Of a stretch of 64,000 nt of DNA, positions 31,672-39,309 are shown one piece after another (positions within the stretch are counted from its first letter, which is position 1; each line of letters starts with the position of its first letter). The stretch is from Streptomyces lincolnensis. GTDB lineage: Bacteria > Actinomycetota > Actinomycetes > Streptomycetales > Streptomycetaceae. Where the stretch lies: positions 1,426,001-1,490,000 of the forward strand of contig NZ_CP016438.1 in NCBI RefSeq assembly GCF_001685355.1, in the 5' to 3' direction. Both the position numbers and the translations under genes were made by a program. Below the pieces are notes generated by a model that saw only the letters and a program-made list of their open reading frames with translations, was not told where the DNA came from and did no database searches.

Positions 31672-33174
31672 ATGGCGCCGGAACGAACCCCGCGCCCCGG
31701 AGGAATCAGCCTCCCGGGAATGCGCAACTCCGCGCTCGCCACGGCGGCTCTCACCTCCGTGGCCCTGCTCTCGCAGACCACGGGCGCGGCAGCCGCCACA
31801 GGGGACGACAGTCCGAGCCGTGACGAGGTCCAGCAGCGGGTCAACAGCCTCTACGACCGGGCCGAGAACGACACGGGCACCTTCAACGCGACCCGCGCGG
31901 GGAAGTTCCCGCGTCAGCGCGGCGCGGCACCGGCCGACGGCGAGCGGCGGACCGCCGGCCCGGCGGGCACCGACACGCGTCGGTCCGCCGACCCCGGCCT
32001 GGCCGACGTCACCCGGCAATGGTTCGACGCGGCACGCGCCAGGGTGGGCCCCACCCTCCCGGCGTCCCTGCCCGCCGACCGGGCGCAGGCCCGCCCGGCC
32101 GCACCCCGGCCCGACCGCCCCGCGGAACGTCCGGCGCAGCGCGAGTCCTTCGCCCTGGAGAGCCCGAAGACTTCCGAGCGGTCGGTCCCCGAGCTGACCG
32201 CCGGCTTCGCCCCGGAGTCGACCACCATGTCCGCCGCCCCGGCGCTGCCGAGCGCACCCGGGACGCAGCCGGAAGCCGCCCTCGACGCCCTGCCCGCCGC
32301 CGACCCGGGACGGTCGCCGCTGCACGCGGCCAAGGAGCGCAACCAGCAGAAGCTGGAGCGTGCCCGGGAGTTGCTGGCCGCCGCCCAGAGCGCGCAGCTG
32401 CCCGGTACGGCACTGCCCGACGCCCAACTGTTCAGCACGCCGCCGTCGTTCGAGCCCCTCCCGGCCGAGGACATCTGGCAGACCGCACCGCAGCAGGCGG
32501 TCGACGAGACCGGCCCCCAGTGGCTGGTCCAGCCTCAGGTCCAGGCCCAGCCCCAGGCCGACTTCACCGCGAGCCTGCCGGACCTGTCCGCCCTGCCCGA
32601 GGCCCCGGCCTACCCGCCCGCCTACTCGCCCGTGGCCGATCTCCCCGTCGCCCCGGCTCCCGAACCCACCACGAACCTGCCCTTCATCCCGGCCCCCGCG
32701 CCCGCGCCCGACCTCCCGGTCACTCCGGCTCCGGCGCCCATGGCCGACCTCCCCGTCGCTCCGCCCCCCGTGGCCCTCGTCGAGCAGACCGTGGGCACCG
32801 GTTTCAGCACGAAGGCCGCCAAGGTGGTCAAGGTCGTCGACTTCGCCCGGGCCCAGATCGGCAAGCCGTGCCTGTCGGGCGCGGCCGGGCCGGGGGCGTA
32901 CGACTGCTCCGGGCTGACCCAGGCCGCCTGGAAGGCCGCCGGGGTCGCGCTGCCGCGCACCCCGCAGGCCCAGGCGAGCGTGGGCACGGTGATCCCGCTG
33001 ACCGAACTGCGGGAGGGGGACCTGGTCTTCTTCCACGACGACCTGAGCCATGTGGGCGTGTACACCGGCAACGGCATGATGGTCCACGCCCCGGGCCCGG
33101 GGTCCTCCATCCGCGAGGAACCGGTCCTGTCCGTCGGCGAGTCGGCGATCCGCGGCGCGGTGCGCACCGTCTGA
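31672..33174 (+). CDS. secreted NlpC/P60 cell-wall peptidase with long Pro/Ala-rich stalk
   Basis: The protein has 500 residues from ATG 31672 (GGAAGGAG about 10 bp upstream). A signal-type hydrophobic stretch is at about 20-45 (SALATAALTSVALLSQTTGAAAA). A charged helical part (about 50-70) and a very long low-complexity stalk rich in Pro, Ala and Asp follow, with near-repeats of the type DLPVxPAPAP at 320-370. The C-terminal NlpC/P60 domain (about 385-500) has the catalytic Cys412 in AYDCSGLTQ, His460 in LSHVGVYTG and a third polar residue nearby. It should cleave peptidoglycan stem peptides outside the cell. Compared with common Rip-type homologues the coiled coil is short and the stalk unusually long. 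Confidence 0.85.
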   Translation: MAPERTPRPGGISLPGMRNSALATAALTSVALLSQTTGAAAATGDDSPSRDEVQQRVNSLYDRAENDTGTFNATRAGKFPRQRGAAPADGERRTAGPAGTDTRRSADPGLADVTRQWFDAARARVGPTLPASLPADRAQARPAAPRPDRPAERPAQRESFALESPKTSERSVPELTAGFAPESTTMSAAPALPSAPGTQPEAALDALPAADPGRSPLHAAKERNQQKLERARELLAAAQSAQLPGTALPDAQLFSTPPSFEPLPAEDIWQTAPQQAVDETGPQWLVQPQVQAQPQADFTASLPDLSALPEAPAYPPAYSPVADLPVAPAPEPTTNLPFIPAPAPAPDLPVTPAPAPMADLPVAPPPVALVEQTVGTGFSTKAAKVVKVVDFARAQIGKPCLSGAAGPGAYDCSGLTQAAWKAAGVALPRTPQAQASVGTVIPLTELREGDLVFFHDDLSHVGVYTGNGMMVHAPGPGSSIREEPVLSVGESAIRGAVRTV

Positions 33175-33198
33175 GAAGACGACACCGCGGCACACTCC

Positions 33199-33235
33199 GT
33201 GACACCGGGCAGGCACGGCACCTGTCCGGTGTCAC
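33199..33235 (+). terminator. hairpin terminator after the NlpC/P60 gene
   Basis: A 15-bp stem (GTGACACCGGGCAGG with its inverse, one G-T pair) and a 7-base loop lie 24 bp after the stop. No T-run follows. The rest of the 305-bp gap up to 33480 holds the promoter and operator of the next gene. Confidence 0.7.
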
Positions 33236-33334
33236 AGCCGTTCCCGTCCGTCACGGGCTCCCGGCACCTCCCTTGCCGCTCCCCTCTCACGCAGGACTCT
33301 GGACGCCCCGTCCGTACCTGACCTAGGGTTCATG

Positions 33335-33346
33335 GCAAGCGCTTTC
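33335..33346. promoter_or_regulatory. LacI-family-type operator upstream of the GH115 gene
   Basis: AAGCGCTT (33337-33344) is a perfect palindrome within ggcaAGCGCTttc, with a central CG as in LacI/GalR operators. It is about 135 bp upstream of the GTG start and differs from the CebR box in this window. Confidence 0.45.
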
Positions 33347-33479
33347 TAGACGGGCATACCCCTGTCTGAGCGCTGACCACGCACCACCCTTCCGGCTCCT
33401 CCCGACCGACCCTGCGCTCGGTTCCGCCGCCGGCCCGCACCCTCAGCCGACGCGGGCGGGCGCGGAAAGGAAGCGTCTC

Positions 33480-36467
33480 GTGCCGCACCGCGAACCGCAG
33501 GTCCCGCCGCAGCCGTTCAGCCGCAAGTCGTTCCTGCGGGGCATGGCCGCCGTCGGCGTCGCCCCGCTGCTCCCGGCCCTTCTCCCCTCCGCCGCCCGGG
33601 CCGCGCCGTCGGGAGGACCGGCGTTCCCGCTGGTGCGGGCGGGCACCGCCGTCGACGTGTTCGTGGACGCGGCGGACGACCCCGCCGTGATCCGCGCGGC
33701 CGGAGACCTCCAGGCGGACGTGGAACGGGTGGGCGGGGTACGGCCGCGGCTGCTGCACGCCCTGCCGGAGCGGGCATCGCTCCTGGTCGTGGTGGGCACG
33801 CTCGGCGCGAGCCCGGTCGTGGACCGGCTGGTCGCGGACCGGCGGCTGGACGTCTCCGGAGTGAAGGGCCGCTGGGAGGCCTCGGTGACCCAGGTGGTGG
33901 AGCGCCCACTGCCGGGCGTGGACCGTGCCCTGATCATCGCGGGCAGCGACCGGCGCGGCACGATCTACGGCGTCTACGACACCTCGGAGCGCATCGGCGT
34001 CTCGCCCTGGTACTGGTGGGCCGACATGCCCGTGGAACGCCGCGACACCGTGACGGTGCCGACGGGTCCCCTCAAGCGGTACGAGCCGTCCGTCCGTTAC
34101 CGGGGCATCTTCATCAACGACGAGCAGAACCTCACCACCTGGTCGCACCGCACCCAGGAGCCGGACAAGAACATCGGCCCCGAGACGTACAAGCGGGTCT
34201 TCGAACTTCTGCTGCGCCTGAAGGCCAACTACCTCTGGCCCGCCATGCACCCGTACTCCGACTTCTTCAACAAGCACCGCGAGAACCCCGAACTCGCCGA
34301 CCGCTACGGCATCGTCGTCGGCTCCAGCCACCCCGAGGCACTGCTCCGCAACGGCGTCCACGAGTGGGAGCCATGGGCCAAGGAGCACCCCGGCGCGGAC
34401 GGGACCCTGCCCGTGTACGACTACACGGTGAACCCGGCGGTCATCTCCGCGTACTGGAGAGCCAGAGCGAGACAGAACGCGTCGTACGAGAGCAGCTGGA
34501 CGATCGGCATGCGCGGGCTGCACGACAGCGCGCTGGAGACGAAGTACGCGACGACCGTCCCGGAGAAGGTCGTGGTGATGAACGACATCATCGCCGACCA
34601 GCGCCGGATCCTGACCGAGGAGGTCGGCACCGCGGCCGAGCCGCAGATCTTCATCCCGTACAAGGAGGTCCTGGAGCTGTACAACGCGGGCGTGAAGGTT
34701 CCCGAGGACGTCACGCTGATCTGGCCGGACGACAACCACGGCAACATGCGCCAGTTGCCGAACGACGCGGAGCGGGCCCGTCCGGGCGGCAACGGCATCT
34801 ACTACCACCTGTCCTACTGGGGCCGTCCGCGCAGCTACCTGTGGCTGGACACCACCCAACTGGCCAAGGTCTGGCAGGAGTTGCGCCGCGTGTACGAGCA
34901 CGGCGTCGACCGCATGTGGATCTTCAACGTGGGTGACATCAAGTCGATCGAGACCGGGCTGTCCTTCTCCCTGGACATGGCCTGGGACGTGGACCGCTGG
35001 AACGCCGACGGGGCGAACGACGTGGAGGCCTTCGTCGCCGAGTGGGCGGGACGGCAGTTCGGGCGGCGCTACGGCCTGGAGATCGCCGCGATCCGCACCG
35101 AGTACTACCGGCTCGCGGCCGAGCGGCGGCCGGAGTTCATCGACCGCGCGATGTTCTCCGTGGTCCACCACGGCGACGAGGCCGGACGCCGGCTGGCGGC
35201 CTACGACCGGCTGCTGGAGCGGGCCCGGACGCTGGGCGCCAGGTTGCCCGAGGCGTACCGGGACGCCTACTACGAGCTCGTCGAATACCCGGTCCACGGG
35301 GCCTACTTGATGAACCTGAAGTACTACTGGGCGGACCGCAACGCGCTCGCGGTACGGCAGGGCCGCGGGGCCGGGACCAACCGCTTCGCCGACCTGGCGG
35401 AGGCCGCGCACACCGCGGAGGCGGCGATCACCAAGCGGTACAACACCGAGGTGGCGGGCGGGAAATGGGACGGGATCGTCAACCCGTACCCCTCCCAGAT
35501 CCCCAAGGCGCCCGGCCGCCCGGCCGTCACCCGGATCCCCCGGCAGGACACCTCGGGGCTGGGGGTGGCGGCCGAGGGCAACGAGACCGGAGCGCTCCGG
35601 CCGCTGTCGTTCTCCTCCTACACCCGGGACCGCCGTTTCGTGGACGTCTTCAACACCGGCTTCCTGCCCGTGGACTGGACGGCCGAGGCCGCTGAGCCCT
35701 GGGTGCTGCTGAGCACGACGGGCGGTTCGCTCACCGAGCAGACGCGGGTGTGGGTGGAGGTCGACTGGGCGCGGGCCCCCGAGGGCACCCACGACGTCGT
35801 GGTCACCGTGTCGGGCGCCGGGCAGCGGACCGAGGTGCCGCTGCGGGTGGTCAACGACGGGGAGCGGGCACGCAGGCGGGTGCGGGGGTTCGTCGAGGCC
35901 CACGGGTACGTCTCGATCGACGCCGTGCACACCGAGCGGCGCATCGCGCGCGGCGGCGCCCGCTGGCGGACCGTGCGCGGACTGGGACGTCGTACGGCCG
36001 CGCTGGAAGCCGTGCCGTCGACGGCCGCGTCCGTGACCGACGACCTCGCCCGCCGGGCGCCGGAGCTCAGGTACCGGGTGCGCTTCGCGGGCACCGGGAC
36101 CTTCCCGGTCACCGTCTTCCGCCTGCCGTCCCTGGACGAGCGCGGGCACCGCCGGCTGGCCGTCGGACTCGACGACCGGCCGGTCACCGTCCTGTCGGGC
36201 CAGGCCGTCGCGACCGGCAACCGGGGAGACGCCTGGGCGCGCAACGTCGAGGAGGGCGTCGAGAAACTGACCGCGCAGGTGACCGTCACCGAACCCGGTG
36301 AGCATGTGCTGCGGCTGTTCATGGTGGACGCCGCGATCACGGTGGACCAGATCGTCATCGACACCGGCGGTCTGCCGGGCAGCTACCTCGCCCCACCGGA
36401 GAGCTATCACCCGGTGTTCAACCCGGCCCCGGCCCACGCGCCGGGCCTGGACGCTCCCGCCGTGTAG
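33480..36467 (+). CDS. secreted GH115 xylan alpha-1,2-glucuronidase
   Basis: The protein has 995 residues and its GTG follows GGAAAGGAAG. A Tat-like signal (SRKSFLRGMAAVGVAPLLPALLPSAARAA) exports it. The GH115 layout is complete: an N-terminal alpha/beta domain, the barrel from about residue 195 (SVRYRGIFINDEQNLTTW, LKANYLWPAMHPYSDFFNKH, LIWPDDNHGNMRQLP, FNVGDIKSIETGLSF), a helical bundle (about 500-640) and a C-terminal beta domain (about 690-985). GH115 enzymes release glucuronate or 4-O-methylglucuronate from polymeric xylan. The product feeds sugar-acid pathways, two of which are in this window. Followed by a strong hairpin and preceded by a LacI-type box, so it is a single regulated unit. 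Confidence 0.9.
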   Translation: MPHREPQVPPQPFSRKSFLRGMAAVGVAPLLPALLPSAARAAPSGGPAFPLVRAGTAVDVFVDAADDPAVIRAAGDLQADVERVGGVRPRLLHALPERASLLVVVGTLGASPVVDRLVADRRLDVSGVKGRWEASVTQVVERPLPGVDRALIIAGSDRRGTIYGVYDTSERIGVSPWYWWADMPVERRDTVTVPTGPLKRYEPSVRYRGIFINDEQNLTTWSHRTQEPDKNIGPETYKRVFELLLRLKANYLWPAMHPYSDFFNKHRENPELADRYGIVVGSSHPEALLRNGVHEWEPWAKEHPGADGTLPVYDYTVNPAVISAYWRARARQNASYESSWTIGMRGLHDSALETKYATTVPEKVVVMNDIIADQRRILTEEVGTAAEPQIFIPYKEVLELYNAGVKVPEDVTLIWPDDNHGNMRQLPNDAERARPGGNGIYYHLSYWGRPRSYLWLDTTQLAKVWQELRRVYEHGVDRMWIFNVGDIKSIETGLSFSLDMAWDVDRWNADGANDVEAFVAEWAGRQFGRRYGLEIAAIRTEYYRLAAERRPEFIDRAMFSVVHHGDEAGRRLAAYDRLLERARTLGARLPEAYRDAYYELVEYPVHGAYLMNLKYYWADRNALAVRQGRGAGTNRFADLAEAAHTAEAAITKRYNTEVAGGKWDGIVNPYPSQIPKAPGRPAVTRIPRQDTSGLGVAAEGNETGALRPLSFSSYTRDRRFVDVFNTGFLPVDWTAEAAEPWVLLSTTGGSLTEQTRVWVEVDWARAPEGTHDVVVTVSGAGQRTEVPLRVVNDGERARRRVRGFVEAHGYVSIDAVHTERRIARGGARWRTVRGLGRRTAALEAVPSTAASVTDDLARRAPELRYRVRFAGTGTFPVTVFRLPSLDERGHRRLAVGLDDRPVTVLSGQAVATGNRGDAWARNVEEGVEKLTAQVTVTEPGEHVLRLFMVDAAITVDQIVIDTGGLPGSYLAPPESYHPVFNPAPAHAPGLDAPAV

Positions 36468-36477
36468 TACCGCGTCC

Positions 36478-36518
36478 CCGTGAGGGCCGCCGGTCCCCCG
36501 CGCCGGCGGCCCCCACGG
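36478..36518 (+). terminator. hairpin terminator after the GH115 gene
   Basis: CCGTGAGGGCCGCCGG pairs with CCGGCGGCCCCCACGG (one A-C mismatch in 16) around a 9-base loop, 10 bp after the stop. Confidence 0.7.
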
Positions 36519-36612
36519 TTCCGCGCAGGCCGCGCGCCGGAAGACGGACGCGGCCTGGTCCCCCCGCCTCGTGCGCCGGGGCGCCCGATGTGCTGGAGTA
36601 CATCCGAGAACG

Positions 36613-36645
36613 TCGCTGTTGCTCGGTTGGATTGTGTAACAGCGA
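36613..36645. promoter_or_regulatory. inverted repeat upstream of the LuxR-type regulator
   Basis: TCGCTGTT (36613-36620) and AACAGCGA (36638-36645) are exact inverted copies 17 bp apart, about 60 bp before the start codon. The spacing puts the halves roughly two helical turns apart, as in autoregulatory operators. Confidence 0.45.
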
Positions 36646-36706
36646 GAGGCTGCGCCGGTATGGGTACAACTACGTACGCGGACGGGCCCGACACGCGGAG
36701 AGAGAC

Positions 36707-37498
36707 ATGGCACACGGGCTGGCCGGAGCCTACGAGCGCATGGCGTCGGTGGCCGTCGCGGCACTGCACGAGCACGACCCCGAGCGGCTGTGGCCGCTGC
36801 TGGCCGCCGCCCTGCCCGGCCTGTGCGGCGGCGACGCCGTGATCTACAAACTCGACGACTGGAACGAGCGCGCGGGCACGGTGGGCTTCTCCCCCGGTGC
36901 CGACACGGTGTTCGACCGGCTCGGCGGCGAGGCGATGGGGCTGCTGCGGGCGGGCTACCCCTTCGCCGGGCACTACGCGCACGGGCCCGACAGGACACCC
37001 GTCACGGCACGTCAGGTGGTCGGGGCGTCCTGGTCCGCCAGCCCGACCGCACGTCTGCTCGACGACCTCATGGACGTGGACCACGTCCTCGGGATGCCGC
37101 TCCCGCAGTCGACCACCCCGATCACCGGCTGCCTCGTCTACCGTTCCGGCCGCGACTTCACCGACGACCAGCTCCGTCTCGCCGAGCGCCTGCAACCGCT
37201 GCTGGCCGCGGTCGAGCAGCAGCGGCAGCTTCTGCAACGGTGGCAGCGGCTGGCCACGGCGCACGGCGGCACCGCCGAGCAGGCCACGGACCTCGGCCTG
37301 ACCCCGCGGGAGACGACCGTTCTGCTCCTGCTCACCGACGCCCTCACGGCGAGCGCGATGGGCCGTCGCCTGGGCATCTCCGACCGTACGGTCCACAAAC
37401 ACATCGCCAACATCTACCGCAAGCTCGGGACGCACGACCGCATCAGCACGGTGCTGCGTGCGCAGCGGCTGGGGCTGGTGCCCGCACCGTCTCGCTGA
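36707..37498 (+). CDS. LuxR family transcriptional regulator with unknown N-terminal sensor
   Basis: The protein has 263 residues from ATG 36707 (GGAGAGA upstream); an earlier in-frame ATG at 36590 gives an Arg/Cys-rich extension and lacks a ribosome binding site. The C-terminal 65 residues form a LuxR HTH (LTPRETTVLLLLTDALTASAMGRRLGISDRTVHKHIANIYRKLGTHDR). The first 170 residues look like a GAF-type sensor (VIYKLDDWNERAGTVGFSPG, CLVYRSGRDFTDDQLRLAERLQPLL), without the receiver Asp of a response regulator. Its target is unknown. A candidate autoregulatory repeat lies upstream. Confidence 0.82.
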   Translation: MAHGLAGAYERMASVAVAALHEHDPERLWPLLAAALPGLCGGDAVIYKLDDWNERAGTVGFSPGADTVFDRLGGEAMGLLRAGYPFAGHYAHGPDRTPVTARQVVGASWSASPTARLLDDLMDVDHVLGMPLPQSTTPITGCLVYRSGRDFTDDQLRLAERLQPLLAAVEQQRQLLQRWQRLATAHGGTAEQATDLGLTPRETTVLLLLTDALTASAMGRRLGISDRTVHKHIANIYRKLGTHDRISTVLRAQRLGLVPAPSR

Positions 37499-37516
37499 GC
37501 GGGAAGGCTGCTGCCG

Positions 37517-38434
37517 TCAGCGCGGGAGGGCTTCCGCCATGGCCGCCGCGGCCGGGTCCAGGGCCGTCTCCCCGTCCTCGATGTCCCAGAGGGCGTTCTG
37601 GAGCAGCCGTCCCCGCGTCCAGCCGGCCGCGCGTCGGCGGTCCAGGCCAAGCGTCCCGGTGAGCAGGTCGAACCGGCGCCGCACGACGCGTGCGGAATCC
37701 CCGGCGGCCACGACGTCGTCCCACCGGCTGTTCAGGGCGGGCCACAGGTCGAAGCCGGGGTCCCCGGCGAGCGGTTCGGGATCGATGGCGAGCCACGGCT
37801 CGCGGTCCGCGGCGAGGACGTTGTCGTAGTGCAGATCCCAGTGCAGCATCCGGTCCCCCGGCTCGTCGACCAGGTCGGTCACCGCCGACGCCCAGGCGCG
37901 CAGGAGGCGCCGGTCGGCGGGGTCGGCCAGGGCGGTGACCGCCCTGGGGACCTGGTCCAGCATCTCGGCCGCGATGTCCCCGAGCGCTCTCAGGCCCTGG
38001 GGCGCGGGGACGGCCACGAGCCTCGCCTGCAGCTCGGCCAGGACACCCATCGCGGTGTCGTCGTCCGCCACCGAGGCCAGGGACCGGGGTTCCAGCCGTT
38101 CCAGCAGCATGCTCCCGCTGTCCGGGTCGTGATCGAGCAGCCGCACCATGCCGTCGCCGTCCCAGACGCGCAGCCCGACGAGCGCGGCGTCGACCTCCTC
38201 CCGGGGCAGCTGAAGCTTCAGCACGGCCCCACTGCCGTCCGCCCGCACCACCGGCAGCACCAGCGAGGCCTCTCCCGCGCCGGGCTCCCCGTCACGCCTC
38301 AACTCCCAGCGCTCCAGCATCTCGCCAGCGAGCCCGGGCAGCCGGGCGATCCAGTCCCGCCCTTCGTCACCGAAGGCCCTGCCGTACGACGCCACCAGCC
38401 CGTCGGGGACCTCGACCGGGGCGGACGTACTCAT
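37517..38434 (-). CDS. APH(6)/hydroxyurea-type phosphotransferase
   Basis: The protein has 305 residues. It matches the streptomycin 6-kinase/hydroxyurea resistance family (PF04655): ATP-site Lys in AVLKLQLPREEV near 70, catalytic loop MLHWDLHYDNVLA near 196 and metal-binding AIDPEPLAGDPGFDLWPAL near 213. Known members phosphorylate streptomycin at O-6, but Streptomyces carry several such genes of unknown substrate, so resistance is not certain. It is convergent with the LuxR gene, with only 18 bp between stops. Confidence 0.82.
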   Translation of the reverse strand: MSTSAPVEVPDGLVASYGRAFGDEGRDWIARLPGLAGEMLERWELRRDGEPGAGEASLVLPVVRADGSGAVLKLQLPREEVDAALVGLRVWDGDGMVRLLDHDPDSGSMLLERLEPRSLASVADDDTAMGVLAELQARLVAVPAPQGLRALGDIAAEMLDQVPRAVTALADPADRRLLRAWASAVTDLVDEPGDRMLHWDLHYDNVLAADREPWLAIDPEPLAGDPGFDLWPALNSRWDDVVAAGDSARVVRRRFDLLTGTLGLDRRRAAGWTRGRLLQNALWDIEDGETALDPAAAAMAEALPR

Positions 38435-38594
38435 GGTGGCTCCCCTTCGAAGACGGCGCGGGCTTCCCCGCGCAACCTACCGGTCGGTGCCCGGGGCACA
38501 CTTTCGCTTTTCCGAGGGGAAGGCGGCGCAGACGGACTTACGCGGGGAAGAACTCCCTGTCTGGCAGGGACGTGCGGGCTGATGCGATGCGGAA

Positions 38595-39254
38595 GTGAGC
38601 GTGGGAGTGGGCACCGATGTCGGGGAGCTTCGTGAGCGGTTGCGGCATGTCTACTGGATCGGAGGTGGGAGTGGGGGAGGCAAGTCGACGATGGCCCGCC
38701 TGCTCGCGGAGCGGTACGGGTGGCGGCTGTACGCGACGGATGACGTCATGCCGGCGCATGCCGGGCGGACGACGCCTCAGGAGGCGCCCTTGCTGCACGC
38801 GTTCATGGCCATGCACATGGACGAGCGCTGGGTGAACCGGTCTCCGGAGGTCATGCTGGAGACGTTTCACTGGTTTCACGGCGAGGGCTTCGGGCTGATC
38901 GTCGAGGATCTGCTGCGTCTGCCCCGGGAGCCGCGCGTCGTCGTGGAGGGCTTCCGGTTGCTGCCGCACCTCGTGAAACCACTGCTCGCCGCTCCCGAAC
39001 AGGCCGTATGGCTGCTGCCCGCCCCCGACTTCCGCCAGGCCGCCTTCCGGATTCGGTCCGTGCCGGGTGAGGGATTCGTGTGGCGGACCAGCGATCCGGA
39101 CCGCGCGGCGCGCAACGTCGCCACGCGTGACGCCCTCTTCACCGACGGGCTGAGGGAAGAGACCGCCCGGCTCGGCCTGCCGACCATCCCCGTCGACACG
39201 ACGATGACAGAGGACGATCTGGCCGAACGGGTGACCAAGGCGTTCCGACTCTGA
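38595..39254 (+). CDS. P-loop nucleotide kinase-like protein
   Basis: The protein has about 219 residues. The Walker A motif is GGGSGGGKSTMARLLAERYG near residue 23, followed by a kinase-like core (YATDDVMPAH; PREPRVVVEGFRLLPHLV as Walker B; ATRDALFTDGLREETARLGLP). It resembles small uncharacterised AAA/kinase proteins that phosphorylate a small metabolite or act on antibiotics; no substrate is evident. GTG 38595 is the first start. GTG 38601 has GGAA at better spacing. It converges on the sacsin-like gene over a short hairpin. Confidence 0.7.
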   Translation: MSVGVGTDVGELRERLRHVYWIGGGSGGGKSTMARLLAERYGWRLYATDDVMPAHAGRTTPQEAPLLHAFMAMHMDERWVNRSPEVMLETFHWFHGEGFGLIVEDLLRLPREPRVVVEGFRLLPHLVKPLLAAPEQAVWLLPAPDFRQAAFRIRSVPGEGFVWRTSDPDRAARNVATRDALFTDGLREETARLGLPTIPVDTTMTEDDLAERVTKAFRL

Positions 39255-39258
39255 GGAT

Positions 39259-39281
39259 CCAGGAGCACGCCGGGCTCCTGG
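39259..39281. terminator. hairpin between convergent genes
   Basis: CCAGGAGC-acgccgg-GCTCCTGG is a perfect 8-bp stem 4 bp after the kinase stop and 29 bp from the sacsin-like stop. Confidence 0.5.
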
Positions 39282-39309
39282 AGCACCTGCTCGGGCTCTG
39301 ACAAACGGG

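Noticed and set aside
37517..38434. Proven streptomycin resistance gene
   Set aside because: The fold and motifs fit APH(6), but no streptomycin biosynthesis genes are nearby and many Streptomyces homologues have unknown substrates.
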